Origin: Micromonospora cremea
Lineage (GTDB): Bacteria; Actinomycetota; Actinomycetes; Mycobacteriales; Micromonosporaceae
Length of the DNA: 64,000 bases
Direction: 5' to 3'
Assembly: GCF_900143515.1 (NCBI RefSeq)
Contig: NZ_FSQT01000001.1
Location: 2,232,001-2,296,000, forward strand
The position numbers and the translations under genes are program-made. Of this stretch, positions 27,224 to 36,570 are shown in pieces. A model generated the notes under the pieces. That model was not told the DNA's origin and searched no databases. It worked only from the letters and a program-made list of their open reading frames with translations. The stretch's first letter is position 1. Every line of letters begins with the position of its first letter.

Positions 27224-30043
27224 CGTCGTCCAGGGCGGACGGTGACCGGTCGGCGATCGCCGGTCGGGGGCCAGGCCGGCGTGCCGCTCGGCGGCGAACG
27301 CGCGGGCCAGCTCGGTGCGGGAGCGGATGCCGAGCCGGTGGAACACGTTGCGCAGGTGATGGTCCACCGTGCGGGTGGAGAGGAACATCCGGGCGGCGAT
27401 CTCCCGGTTGGTGGCACCCTCCGCGACCAGTTCAGCGATCCGTAGTTGCTGGCCGGTCAGCAGCCGTGCCGCCGGCAGGTCCGGCGGGCCCACCGATTCG
27501 CCGGCCGCGCGCAGCTCCGCGGTGGCCTGCTCGGCCCAGCAGCTCGCCCCGAGCAGGGTGAACGTCTCGCGGGCCTGGTGCAGGTGTGCGCGGGCGTCAC
27601 GCGGACGCCTCCTGCGGCGCAGCTCCTGACCGAAGAGCAACTCGGTGCGCGCCCGCTCGAACGTGCCGGCCTCCGTCGGGTGCAGCCGCAGCGCCGTCCG
27701 GAACTCCCGCTCGGCCTCAGCGCTGCCCCATGGCGCGAGCAGCGCGTGACACCGGGCGGAGAGTGCCCGGCGCAACGGGCTCGCCGTGCTGCTGGCCCAC
27801 CGGTCGAAGACGGCGAGCGCGGCCGTTGCCGCCGGTCGGTGCGCCAGGTGGGCGGCCGCCTCCACCAGGTACGGGGTGGCCATCACCTGCACGAGGACCT
27901 GACCCCGGACGGTACCGAGCCGGGCCAGGGACGCCAGTCGGGCCGCGGCCTCGGCGTGCCGCCCGTCGACCAGGTCGAGCACCGCCAGTGCCCACCCGGC
28001 GAAGGCGTGTGGCCGGCTGCCCGGCGTCGGCGCCTCGCCGATCTCCCGGATCCGCCGCAGACTGGTTGCCCGGTCGGCCCGGATGGCAGCCAGCACGGCG
28101 AGCATGCCGAGGTGGACGTTGGCGCAGTTGACCTGACCGGTGGCGCGGGCGACCCGCAGGCCGTCGCGGGAGGTCTCGGCCGCCGCCTCGTGCCGGCCCA
28201 GCCAGTACTCGGCGACGGCCCGCAGCTCCAGTGCCCGGGACAGCATGGACAGTTCGCCCCGGTCGCGGGCCAACCCGACGGCGCGCTCGGCGAGCCGGTG
28301 CGCCGCGCCGTCCACGGCGACCACCAGGCCGGCCGCCGCCGCGCAGGTGAGCGCGGTCGGGGTCAGCGCCGGGCCGGTCAACCGGCCACCCAGCACGACG
28401 GCGCGTCGCAGCGCGGGGCCGGCTCGCTCGTGGTCGCCCCGCAGGGTGGCCGCCACCCCGGCGACCAGAGAGCTCATCAACTCGGTCGCCGGCGGGTCGT
28501 TCGGGCGCCGCAACGCCAGTGCCCGGCGGCCGACCTCGGCGTACCGGTACTGGTCGCCGGCGAAGCAGACGGCCTCGCCGGCCCGCGCCAGCGCGGCGAA
28601 CGCGAGGGCACGGTCGGTGCGGGCCACCGCCCCCGCGGCGGCCAGCAAGGTGGCCGATGCGACCGAGGCGGCGTCACACCGCAGCTCCAGCTCGCCGCGC
28701 AGCAGGTCGGCGTGACCGGTGACGGTCCCGTTCGCAGGGATGGAGCGGAGGCGGTCGAGCAGCAGCCGGGCCTGACCGGGTTGGCCCGCGGTCCAGGCGT
28801 ACCGGGCGGCGGCCAGCAGGCGGGCGGCGGCGCGGGCCGGTTGGTCACTGAGTTCGGCGGCCCGGCACAAGGCAGCAGAGGCGGTGGCCCAGCCGCCCTC
28901 CCCATCGGCTGCCGCCTGCTCCAGCTCGGTGGCGAGGGCCGGGTCGGTACCCGCCGTCGCGGCGGCGAGATGCATGGCCCGGCGCAGCCGCTGCCCGTCG
29001 GAGTCGAGCACGCCGGCGAGCAGCTGGTGCGCCGCGCGCCGCTCCGCGAGCGGTGCGCCGGCCGCGACCATCGCACGGGCCAGCGGCTGGGGGAACGTGA
29101 CGCCCCGCGGCTCGACACGGACCAGGCCGGCGACCTCCGCCGGGGCGAGCGCCTCGACCGCGGTGCCGGCGACCGCCGCCGCCCGGATCAGGGTGGCTGG
29201 CTGCCCGTCCTCGTCCAGCGCGGCGAGCAGCAGCATCCGTCGGGTGTCCGGCGGCAACCGGTCCAGCCGGGCCCGGTAGGCGCGGCCCAGCGCGCCGTCG
29301 GCCGGTGGTGCGGGAGGCAGCGGCTCCTCCCCCCGCCCCTGCGCGGGGGTGAGCACCTCGGCGAGGTCCACCAGGGCCTGCGGGTTGCCGCCACCGACCG
29401 CGGCGAGCGCTGCCACGACCGGCGCGGCGGGTCGCTCGGGCAGCCGGTCGGTGAGGACGGCGACGCTCTCCCGCTCGTCCAGGCGCCGGAGCCGGTGCGC
29501 CGGTATCCCGTCGACCGTGGCGGTGGCGTCGGCGGTGAGCAGGACGGCGACCGGCAGGTGCCGCAGCCGGCGGGCCACGAAGGCGAGCACCCGCGCGCTC
29601 CGCCGGTCCCCCCGGTCGACGTCGTCCATGGTGGCGAGCAGCGGGCGGTCCCGCGCGGCGGCGGCGAGCAGCCCGAGCACGGACATCGACAGTGCCCGTT
29701 GGCGGTCGGTCGGGCAGCCCTCCCCGTCCAGCGCGCGCCGCAGCAGGTGCCACTGCTGCTCGGGCAGGGCGGTGGCCCGGTCGAGCACCGGATCGAGCAG
29801 GCGTTGCAGGCCGGCGTACGGCAGCGCGGCCTCCTCGGGCAGGCCGGTCGCGGCCAGCACGGTGCAGCGCTCGGCGTACCGGTGAGCGTAGCCGACCAGT
29901 GCGGTCCGGCCCGAACCCGGCTCGCCGTGCAGCAGCAGGGCACCACCGCCGTCGGTCACGCCGTCGAGCAGGTTCCGGACAGCCCGGCACTCGTCGTCCC
30001 GACCGCGCAGCACGGTTATTTGCACTCTTGATGCAGTAACCAT
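27221..30043 (-). CDS. Large ATP-binding LuxR-family regulator (LAL type), second
   Basis: The 940-residue protein (ATG at 30043; an upstream extension is possible) begins VLRGRDDECRAVRNLL, typical of the STAND-ATPase N-terminus. Its Walker A reads GEPGSGRTA, with Arg in place of the usual Lys, so nucleotide hydrolysis may be weak or lost. The Walker B-like region is LLATMDDVDRGD. A long helical TPR-like middle precedes the C-terminal LuxR helix-turn-helix (QLRIAELVAEGATNREIAARM, then STRTVDHHLRNVFHRL). It is divergent from the DinB gene and upstream of the acyl-CoA dehydrogenase gene on the same strand. Confidence 0.9.
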   Translation of the reverse strand: MVTASRVQITVLRGRDDECRAVRNLLDGVTDGGGALLLHGEPGSGRTALVGYAHRYAERCTVLAATGLPEEAALPYAGLQRLLDPVLDRATALPEQQWHLLRRALDGEGCPTDRQRALSMSVLGLLAAAARDRPLLATMDDVDRGDRRSARVLAFVARRLRHLPVAVLLTADATATVDGIPAHRLRRLDERESVAVLTDRLPERPAAPVVAALAAVGGGNPQALVDLAEVLTPAQGRGEEPLPPAPPADGALGRAYRARLDRLPPDTRRMLLLAALDEDGQPATLIRAAAVAGTAVEALAPAEVAGLVRVEPRGVTFPQPLARAMVAAGAPLAERRAAHQLLAGVLDSDGQRLRRAMHLAAATAGTDPALATELEQAAADGEGGWATASAALCRAAELSDQPARAAARLLAAARYAWTAGQPGQARLLLDRLRSIPANGTVTGHADLLRGELELRCDAASVASATLLAAAGAVARTDRALAFAALARAGEAVCFAGDQYRYAEVGRRALALRRPNDPPATELMSSLVAGVAATLRGDHERAGPALRRAVVLGGRLTGPALTPTALTCAAAAGLVVAVDGAAHRLAERAVGLARDRGELSMLSRALELRAVAEYWLGRHEAAAETSRDGLRVARATGQVNCANVHLGMLAVLAAIRADRATSLRRIREIGEAPTPGSRPHAFAGWALAVLDLVDGRHAEAAARLASLARLGTVRGQVLVQVMATPYLVEAAAHLAHRPAATAALAVFDRWASSTASPLRRALSARCHALLAPWGSAEAEREFRTALRLHPTEAGTFERARTELLFGQELRRRRRPRDARAHLHQARETFTLLGASCWAEQATAELRAAGESVGPPDLPAARLLTGQQLRIAELVAEGATNREIAARMFLSTRTVDHHLRNVFHRLGIRSRTELARAFAAERHAGLAPDRRSPTGHRPPWTT

Positions 30044-30157
30044 GTATTCAGTGTCACCTATCGGTAACCGGATGGAAAGAGGTGGGCGACCGCTGTACCG
30101 CCAGCCCAGCGGGCGTCGGGGCACAATTCGTCGGACCCGGTCGGTAGGTTGACGACC

Positions 30158-30709
30158 ATGACTGAGGTCGAGGAGCAGATCAGCCCCAAACCTCCCCTCG
30201 CGGCCGACGAGGCCGCCACCCTCCTGGGCTTCCTCGAACGGCAGCGCGCGACGCTGGCGTGGAAGTGCGGGGCGTTGGACGCGGCGGGCCTACGGGCACA
30301 GCTCGCCCCGTCGTCGATGACCCTGGGTGGGTTGCTCAAGCACATGGCGCACGTCGAGGACGACATCTTCTCCTCGTGGCTGCTCGGGCGCGAGGCGGGC
30401 CCACCGTGGGACACGGTGGACTGGGACGCCGACCCCGACTGGGACTGGCGCTCCGCCGCCGGGGAGTCGCCGGAGCAACTGGTGGCGCACTGGCGGTCCG
30501 CCGTCACCCGGTCCCGCGGTGTGGTCGCGGACGCGCTGGCCGACGGTGGCCTGGAGCAGCTCGGCCGCTTCACGAACTCCCGCGGTGAGTCGCCGACCCT
30601 GCGGTACATCCTGCTCACCCTCATCGAGGAGTACGCGCGCCACGTCGGCCACGCCGACCTCATCCGGGAGTCGGTGGACGGGCTCACCGGCGAGAGCCCG
30701 CCGGACTGA
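30158..30709 (+). CDS. DinB/DUF664-family protein (mycothiol-dependent transferase type)
   Basis: The 183-residue protein belongs to the DinB-like four-helix family, subgroup DUF664. It begins with a helix that includes ATLLGFLERQRATLAWKCGALD, and carries the metal-ligand-type histidines in LLKHMAHVEDD (near residue 65) and EEYARHVGHADLIRE (near 163). In actinobacteria such enzymes are thought to use mycothiol as co-substrate in detoxification. I chose the ATG at 30158 over a TTG nine bases upstream because GGTAGG then lies at a usable distance. The gene stands alone, divergent from the LuxR-type regulator. Confidence 0.88.
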   Translation: MTEVEEQISPKPPLAADEAATLLGFLERQRATLAWKCGALDAAGLRAQLAPSSMTLGGLLKHMAHVEDDIFSSWLLGREAGPPWDTVDWDADPDWDWRSAAGESPEQLVAHWRSAVTRSRGVVADALADGGLEQLGRFTNSRGESPTLRYILLTLIEEYARHVGHADLIRESVDGLTGESPPD

Positions 30710-30730
30710 CCCGGCGCCCGCCGGCCGGGG

Positions 30731-31342
30731 TCAGCCGGCCGTCACCTCGGCCAGCAGGGCGCCCACCGTGCGGGCCATGACCCCGCGGGCCTGGTCCACG
30801 CCCAGCTCCAGGCCGTCGCGCAACATCGACCATGCCGGCCACATGCTGGCCGCAACCAGTGCGTTGAGCAGCTGCTCGCGGCCCCGCCCGGCCTGCGCCA
30901 GCTCGGCGGCGAAGAGCTGCTCGACCTCATCCCGGACCCGGTCGATGTGCTTGAGGCGGTTGCGGTGCAACTGGTCGGAGACGGGCTCGCGCATCTGCGC
31001 GGCCCGCGCCGACGGCGCGATGAGCTGGAGCAGCCGGGCCCGTTGCCGGCAGTACGCGTCGATCCGCTTCGTTAACGGCAGGCTGGGCGAGATCGGCCGG
31101 TGGGCCGCGTCCTGCTGGCGGAGCACCTCGGCGCCGCTGGCCTCGAAGAGCGTCTCCATGTCCTTGAAGTTGGTCCAGAGGGTCCGCAGCGAGATGCCAG
31201 CCCGCTCGGCGATGCGCTCCCCGGTCGGCCGGAGGTCACCCTCGGAGATGAGCGCGAGGTGCGCCTCGACGATGGCCACACGGGTGCGCTCGGCCCGGGC
31301 GGTCCGCCCGTCGACCCGGCCCGCGACCTCGACCCCGTCCAT
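30731..31342 (-). CDS. TetR-family transcriptional regulator
   Basis: This regulator (203 residues from the chosen ATG) has the TetR helix-turn-helix (VAIVEAHLALISEGDL, TGERIAERAGISLRTLWTNFKDMETLF) at about residues 18-65 and an all-helical ligand domain. Initiation at a TTG (31399) would add 19 residues. I prefer the ATG because the family helix begins soon after it and a G-rich stretch lies just upstream. It follows the SDR gene on the same strand within 85 bases and probably regulates it. It ends 21 bases from the convergent DinB gene. Confidence 0.85.
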   Translation of the reverse strand: MDGVEVAGRVDGRTARAERTRVAIVEAHLALISEGDLRPTGERIAERAGISLRTLWTNFKDMETLFEASGAEVLRQQDAAHRPISPSLPLTKRIDAYCRQRARLLQLIAPSARAAQMREPVSDQLHRNRLKHIDRVRDEVEQLFAAELAQAGRGREQLLNALVAASMWPAWSMLRDGLELGVDQARGVMARTVGALLAEVTAG

Positions 31343-31427
31343 CCGCCCCCGCCCCTTCACCGCCACGACGTCCCCCGACGCACCGCCGAGTCTAGACAAA
31401 CGGTGATCATCGGTACCCGGGCCGCCG

Positions 31428-32195
31428 TCATCCGGCGCGGCCGGTCAGCGTGACGCCGCCGTCGCAGACGATGGTCTGCCCGGTGATCCAGGCGGCGTCG
31501 GCGGAGGCCAGGAAGGCGACCGCGCCGGCCACGTCCTGCGGCAGGCCGAGCCGCCCGAGCGGGTACCGTGCGGCGACCTCGTCCTCCCGGCCCTCGTACA
31601 GCGCGGCGGCGAAACGGGTCTTCACCACCCCGGGGGCGACGGCGTTGACCCGGACGGTCGGCCCCAGCTCCGCCGCGAGGCTGGCGGTGAGGTGGTTGAG
31701 CGCGGCCTTGCTCACCCCGTAGAAGGCGATGCCGGGCGACGGGCCGAGGGCGGCGATCGACGAGACGTTGACCACGCAGCCACCCCGGTCGGTCATGCCG
31801 GCGACGCACACCTCCTGCACCCAGCCGCCCGCGGCGACCAGGTTGACATCGAGGATCTTGCGCGCCGCCGCCAGGTCCAGCCCGACCAGTGGACCGTGCA
31901 CCGGGTTGATGCCGGTGTTGTTGACCAGGAGGTCCACCGGACCGAACGCCGCGGTGACCTCTCGTACCGCGGCCGCCCGGTGCTCGGCGTCGTCGGCCCG
32001 GCCGGGCACGGCCACGGCGCACGCCGGGCCGCCGAGCGCGGCGACCGCCTCGGCCAGCGCCTCCGGACGCCGGGCGGTCAGGCCCACCCGCGCGCCCTCG
32101 GCCACCAGCCGCTGGGCGATGGCCAGACCGATCCCCCGACTCGCACCGGTGACGATGGCGACCCGGCCCGCGAGCCGACCTGAATCTGCATTCAC
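31428..32195 (-). CDS. SDR-family oxidoreductase
   Basis: This classical short-chain dehydrogenase of 255 residues has the TGASRGIG cofactor motif near residue 18, NNTGIN in place of NNAG near 92, the catalytic Ser in VVNVSSIAALGPSP, the YGVSKAA active-site Tyr/Lys near residue 160, and ITGQTIVCDGGVTL at the C-terminus. It reduces or oxidises a small carbonyl or alcohol with NAD(P)H. The start is a GTG with no ribosome-binding site, only seven bases from a good -10 box, so the message is probably leaderless. It is followed by a TetR gene, a common regulator/enzyme pairing. The substrate is unknown. Confidence 0.92.
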   Translation of the reverse strand: MNADSGRLAGRVAIVTGASRGIGLAIAQRLVAEGARVGLTARRPEALAEAVAALGGPACAVAVPGRADDAEHRAAAVREVTAAFGPVDLLVNNTGINPVHGPLVGLDLAAARKILDVNLVAAGGWVQEVCVAGMTDRGGCVVNVSSIAALGPSPGIAFYGVSKAALNHLTASLAAELGPTVRVNAVAPGVVKTRFAAALYEGREDEVAARYPLGRLGLPQDVAGAVAFLASADAAWITGQTIVCDGGVTLTGRAG

Positions 32196-32204
32196 AGTGC
32201 AGAT
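32184..32204. promoter_or_regulatory. Palindromic operator over the SDR start codon
   Basis: Seven-base arms ATCTGCA and TGCAGAT are separated by seven bases. The palindrome spans the GTG start codon and reaches the -10 box of the SDR gene. A bound dimer would block initiation of the leaderless transcript. The TetR protein encoded downstream is the obvious candidate to bind it. Confidence 0.55.
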
Positions 32205-32232
32205 AGTAGGAGCAGCGATCGGTGTCGGTCAA
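32203..32232 (-). promoter_or_regulatory. Promoter of the SDR-TetR unit (leaderless)
   Basis: On the reverse strand TTGACC (32232-32227) and TACTAT (32208-32203) are separated by 18 bases, close to the sigma-70-type consensus. The GTG of the SDR gene begins seven bases after the -10 box, so transcription should start at or very near the first codon. Confidence 0.7.
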
Positions 32233-32325
32233 CGCCGGGACAGCAGCGCCGGCTCTCGGACAGCCCGCACTCGCCCGCCGCCCACGCGGCCGGATCAGGT
32301 GCGGTCACGGCAGCGGGCAGCCGTA

Positions 32326-32372
32326 CGACCGGGCGTGGTCACGGCGGTGTGCCGCGCGACCACGCCCGGTCG
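32326..32372 (-). terminator. Terminator of the branched-chain amino acid ABC operon
   Basis: Perfect 15-base arms (CGACCGGGCGTGGTC and its complement) enclose a 17-base loop, starting about 20 bases beyond the stop of the binding-protein gene. It isolates this operon from the SDR promoter. Confidence 0.8.
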
Positions 32373-32392
32373 ACTGCCGGGCGTGCAGGTCG

Positions 32393-33679
32393 TCAGGAGA
32401 CGGTCGGCACCCCGTTCGCCGGCGGGGCCACCGGAGCGGCGGTGTACTCGTTGACCGGCCCGTCCTCCTCGTCGGTCTCGTACGCCGGCCCGAAGTAGCT
32501 CTGCACTCCCCCGCTCACCCGGCTCAGCCGCTGCCCGCCGTAGCCGGAGTGGTCGTCGGCGGAGAAGCGCAGCGGCACCAGCCCGGGGCCCTGGAAGCCG
32601 CCCTTCTGCACGGTCTCGAGCACCTTCTCGCGGGTGAGGTCCTTACCTGCGCCCAGCAGCGTCTGAACGAACAGGTACCCCACCGACATGCCGTAGACGG
32701 TGTTGCCGTCGAACGGCGCGTCCCCGTTGTGCGACTTGTTGATTCTCATGAAGAGCTGGATCCACGGGTTCGCGGTGTCGTTCTGCATCGGCAGGTAGTT
32801 GGTGCCGACCATGCCCTCCAGCAGTGGGGCGGCGGCGCCGAGCTGCTTGGCCAGCGTCGGATGGTCGGCGCCGACGTTGGAGACCAGCCACTGCGGCTTG
32901 AAGCCCAGTCGGGCGGCGGTGCCGATGGAGAGCGCGGTGAAGCCGGGCACGGTGGCGAGCATGACGACCTGGCAACCGGCCGCCTTGAACGCGCCGATCT
33001 GCGGCGCCACGTTGGTGTTGCTGGTGACGTACGTCTGCTTGACCGCGACGGTCCCCGCGCCGAGCACCTTCTCCACGCCGGCCAGGCTGTCCCGACCGAA
33101 GTCGTCGTCCTGGCCCAGGAAGCAGACCTTCTGGCCGGCCAGGTTCGCCTTGGCGTAGTTGGCGAGGATCTTGCCCTCGACGGTGTAGTCGGGGTTGAAG
33201 CCGAACGTGCCGGGATACTTGTCCGGCTGGTCCCAGCTGCGGCTGCCGGAGGCGACGAAGAGGTCGGGGACCCGGTTGCTCTTGAGGAAGTCGAGCACGC
33301 CGGTGTGCGTCGGCGTACCGAGGCCGTTGAGGATGGCGAAGACCTTGTCCTGCAGGACGAGCTGGCGAACCACCTGCTGGGTGTTCGCCGGGTTGTAACC
33401 GTCGTCCATGATCTTGTAGGTGATCTTCCGACCGTGCACGCCGCCGTTGGCGTTGACGTAGTCGAAGTACGCCTTCGTCGCCGGGGCGATCTTGGAGTAG
33501 CCGGCCGAGGCCGGTCCGGTGAGCGGCATGTGCGTGCCGACGACGATCTCGGTGTCGGTGACGCCCGGCACCGATCCCCCGCCGGGACCGGAACCGTCGT
33601 CGCCGCTGCAACCGACGGTGGTGATCAGCAGAGCGATGGTGCTGGCGATCGCAAGACCGCGTCGTGCCGTACGGTGCAT
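32393..33679 (-). CDS. Branched-chain amino acid-type ABC transporter, solute-binding lipoprotein
   Basis: This 428-residue lipoprotein (lipobox LITTVGC) is followed by a Gly/Ser-rich linker and a type-1 periplasmic binding fold: TDTEIVVGTHMPLTGPASAGY, then YFDYVNANGGVHGRKITYKIMDDGYNP. It is the last of five genes that together encode a complete HAAT-family importer. Ligands in this family extend beyond Leu/Ile/Val to amides, urea and aromatic acids, so the true ligand is open. The gap of 86 bases after the permease gene may hold a separate translation signal. Confidence 0.94.
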   Translation of the reverse strand: MHRTARRGLAIASTIALLITTVGCSGDDGSGPGGGSVPGVTDTEIVVGTHMPLTGPASAGYSKIAPATKAYFDYVNANGGVHGRKITYKIMDDGYNPANTQQVVRQLVLQDKVFAILNGLGTPTHTGVLDFLKSNRVPDLFVASGSRSWDQPDKYPGTFGFNPDYTVEGKILANYAKANLAGQKVCFLGQDDDFGRDSLAGVEKVLGAGTVAVKQTYVTSNTNVAPQIGAFKAAGCQVVMLATVPGFTALSIGTAARLGFKPQWLVSNVGADHPTLAKQLGAAAPLLEGMVGTNYLPMQNDTANPWIQLFMRINKSHNGDAPFDGNTVYGMSVGYLFVQTLLGAGKDLTREKVLETVQKGGFQGPGLVPLRFSADDHSGYGGQRLSRVSGGVQSYFGPAYETDEEDGPVNEYTAAPVAPPANGVPTVS

Positions 33680-33765
33680 CGGAAACACCGACCTTTCTCG
33701 GTCCGGTTCTTCAATCGAACGGTGTGGTGGTGGGGCGCCCGGCCGAGACCGGACAGGGGACAGCT

Positions 33766-34878
33766 TCAGGACCGCCGGCCCGGCCGGCGGGCCAGCAGGG
33801 CCCGGCCGAGACGCGACAGCAGACCCTGCACGCCGCCGGGCGCGGCGATCATGACGACGACCAGCGTGATTCCGAAGATCGCCAGCGGGAGGTTGCCCTC
33901 CAGCCGCTGTGCCACCGCGGGCGAGAGGGTGAGCAGCTCGGTCACGGAGTGGGTGAGGTCGGGCAGGGCGACCAGCAGGACGGCCCCCCACAGGGCACCG
34001 GCGAGGCGGCCCAGACCGCCGATCACCACGGCCATCAACAGGAAGAGCGACAGCGTCAGCGAGAACGCCCCGGGCGAGACGCTCTGCGCGAGCACCGCGA
34101 GCAACGCGCCGCCCAGGCCGGCGGTGGCGGCGCTGACCACGAACGCGAGGACCTGGGTGCGGGCCACGTGGATGCCGGCGAGGCGGGCCGCCACCTCGTC
34201 GTCGCGCACCGCCCGGAAGGTGCGCCCGTACCGGCTGCGGATCAGGTTGGCCAGCAGCAGCAGGGCGAGCAGGGTGGCCGCGCCGGCCAGCCAGAGCTGC
34301 CACCGCTCGTACGGGAAGTACGGGCCGAGCGACGCCGGCGGCGGCTCCACCGGCACCGACAGCCCCTGCTCGCCGTTGAAGACGCCGTCGAAGGTGACGG
34401 CCAGCGCCGGCACGACGACGGCCACGGCGAGGGTCACCCCCGCCAGGTAGGGACCGCGCAGCCGCGCCGCGGCGACGCCGACCACCGCGCCGACCGCGAC
34501 CGTGCTGACGATCGCCACGCCCAACGAGATCGGCAGCAACCAACCGCCGGTCATCCCACGGTCAGCGAAGGCGTTCTGGCAGAAGGCCACGGTGTACGCG
34601 CCGGTCGCCATCAACGCACCGTGCCCCAGCGAGAGCTGGCCGTTGAGCCCGGTGAGGACGGTCAACCCGGCGGTGGCGCAGAGGTAGGCGGCCACGGTGG
34701 CGAGCTGGAAGTTGCGGAACGGCTCGACGGCGTAGCTGACCGCGACCAGCACCAGCGCGGCGGCGAGCGCGAAGGCGAGGTGGCGCAACAGGGTCGAGCC
34801 GCGCCGCCGGTCGACCGGGCGCTCACCGGCGCCGGCCGGCCGCTGCTTCGGCGGCACGGCCGCCTGGGTGGCGCTCAC
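33766..34878 (-). CDS. livM: Branched-chain amino acid-type ABC transporter permease LivM
   Basis: The 370-residue membrane protein has about nine helices and LivM landmarks: LTGLNGQLSLGHGALMATGAY near the first third, the EAA-like loop TFRAVRDDEVAARLAGIHVARTQ, and GGLGRLAGALWGAVLL near the end. Its GTG start overlaps the LivH stop by four bases (GTGA). It forms the pore with LivH. Confidence 0.94.
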   Translation of the reverse strand: MSATQAAVPPKQRPAGAGERPVDRRRGSTLLRHLAFALAAALVLVAVSYAVEPFRNFQLATVAAYLCATAGLTVLTGLNGQLSLGHGALMATGAYTVAFCQNAFADRGMTGGWLLPISLGVAIVSTVAVGAVVGVAAARLRGPYLAGVTLAVAVVVPALAVTFDGVFNGEQGLSVPVEPPPASLGPYFPYERWQLWLAGAATLLALLLLANLIRSRYGRTFRAVRDDEVAARLAGIHVARTQVLAFVVSAATAGLGGALLAVLAQSVSPGAFSLTLSLFLLMAVVIGGLGRLAGALWGAVLLVALPDLTHSVTELLTLSPAVAQRLEGNLPLAIFGITLVVVMIAAPGGVQGLLSRLGRALLARRPGRRS

Positions 34879-35753
34879 ACCCGCCTCGCCGCGACCGGGG
34901 CGAACAGCCCACCGGGCCGGACCAGCAGCACCGCCAGCAGCAGGACCAGCACCGCGAGGGGGGTGAGGTCACTGCCGGCGTAACCGCTGACGTAGGAGAG
35001 CAGCAGACCCACCACGAGGCCACCGACCACCGCCCCTGGTGGACTGTCCAACCCGCCGACCACCGCCGCGGTGAACGCCGAGACGAAGACCAGGTCCATC
35101 GCGTGCGGGTGCAGGCCGAGCTCGGTCGGGATGACCAGCATGGCGGCCAGCGCGCCCACGCCCGAGGCGAGCGCCCAGCCGAGAGTCAACATGCCACCGA
35201 CATTGACCCCGAGCAGGCGCGAGACCTCGGGGGCGAACGCCGCCGCCCGCATCCGCAGCCCCACCGGCGTCCGCGCGAACATCCAGGCCAACCCGCAGAC
35301 AACCACCCCGATCGCCGCGAAGACGAACAGGTCGTACGGGGAGAGCACGGCGACCCCGCCGACGGTGAGAGCCGACCGGCTGAACGGCGCCTCGGCGGGC
35401 CGGAACTCGCTGCCGTACACCATGCCCAGGACGGCTTGGATCAGCAGCACCAGCCCGAGCGCGACGATCACCGGGTTGAGCGGGGACGCGTGGTCGACGA
35501 AGCGCATCACGGCGCGGTCGACCAGCGCGCCGAGCAGCAGCCCGACGACGATCGCGACCACGAAGCCCAGCCAGTACGAGCCGGTCTCCGCGGCCACGGT
35601 GTAGGCGACGTACGCGGCGGCGACGGCCATCGCCCCCTGGGCGAAGTTGACGACCCGCGCCGCCCGCCAGATGAGCACCAGGGCCAACGCGAACGCGGCG
35701 TAGACCGCACCGCGGGACAGGCCGTCGACGGTGAGGAAGACGAAGCGGTCCAA
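34875..35753 (-). CDS. livH: Branched-chain amino acid-type ABC transporter permease LivH
   Basis: The 292-residue permease has about eight helices. It shows the LivH opening (GLSRGAVYAAFALALVLIWRAARVVNFAQGAMAV), the conserved Asn-Phe-Ala-Gln segment, and ends with LLRPGGLF-type residues. The start is a TTG preceded by GGGAGGG. It is 27 bases downstream of LivF and overlaps LivM. Confidence 0.94.
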   Translation of the reverse strand: MDRFVFLTVDGLSRGAVYAAFALALVLIWRAARVVNFAQGAMAVAAAYVAYTVAAETGSYWLGFVVAIVVGLLLGALVDRAVMRFVDHASPLNPVIVALGLVLLIQAVLGMVYGSEFRPAEAPFSRSALTVGGVAVLSPYDLFVFAAIGVVVCGLAWMFARTPVGLRMRAAAFAPEVSRLLGVNVGGMLTLGWALASGVGALAAMLVIPTELGLHPHAMDLVFVSAFTAAVVGGLDSPPGAVVGGLVVGLLLSYVSGYAGSDLTPLAVLVLLLAVLLVRPGGLFAPVAARRV

Positions 35754-35780
35754 CAGTTCTCCCTCCCGGGGACGAGGTGG

Positions 35781-36495
<715 letters not shown>

Positions 36496-36503
<8 letters not shown>

Positions 36504-36570
36504 GCCGCACCGCCTTTCGTTCGCGACTGCGGGGCTCGCAAACCCTGCTCACTCCTCGCGCTCACGCCGC
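36496..36570. repeat. Direct repeat bracketing the LivG-LivF spacer
   Basis: The 13-mer GCGCTCACGCCGC occurs at 36496-36508 and again at 36558-36570, on either side of a spacer with GACTGCGGGGCTCGC and CTGCTCACTCCTCGC. From memory, such spacer sequences recur between genes in Micromonospora and Salinispora genomes, so this may be a dispersed intergenic element. That recollection is not verified here. Confidence 0.5.
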
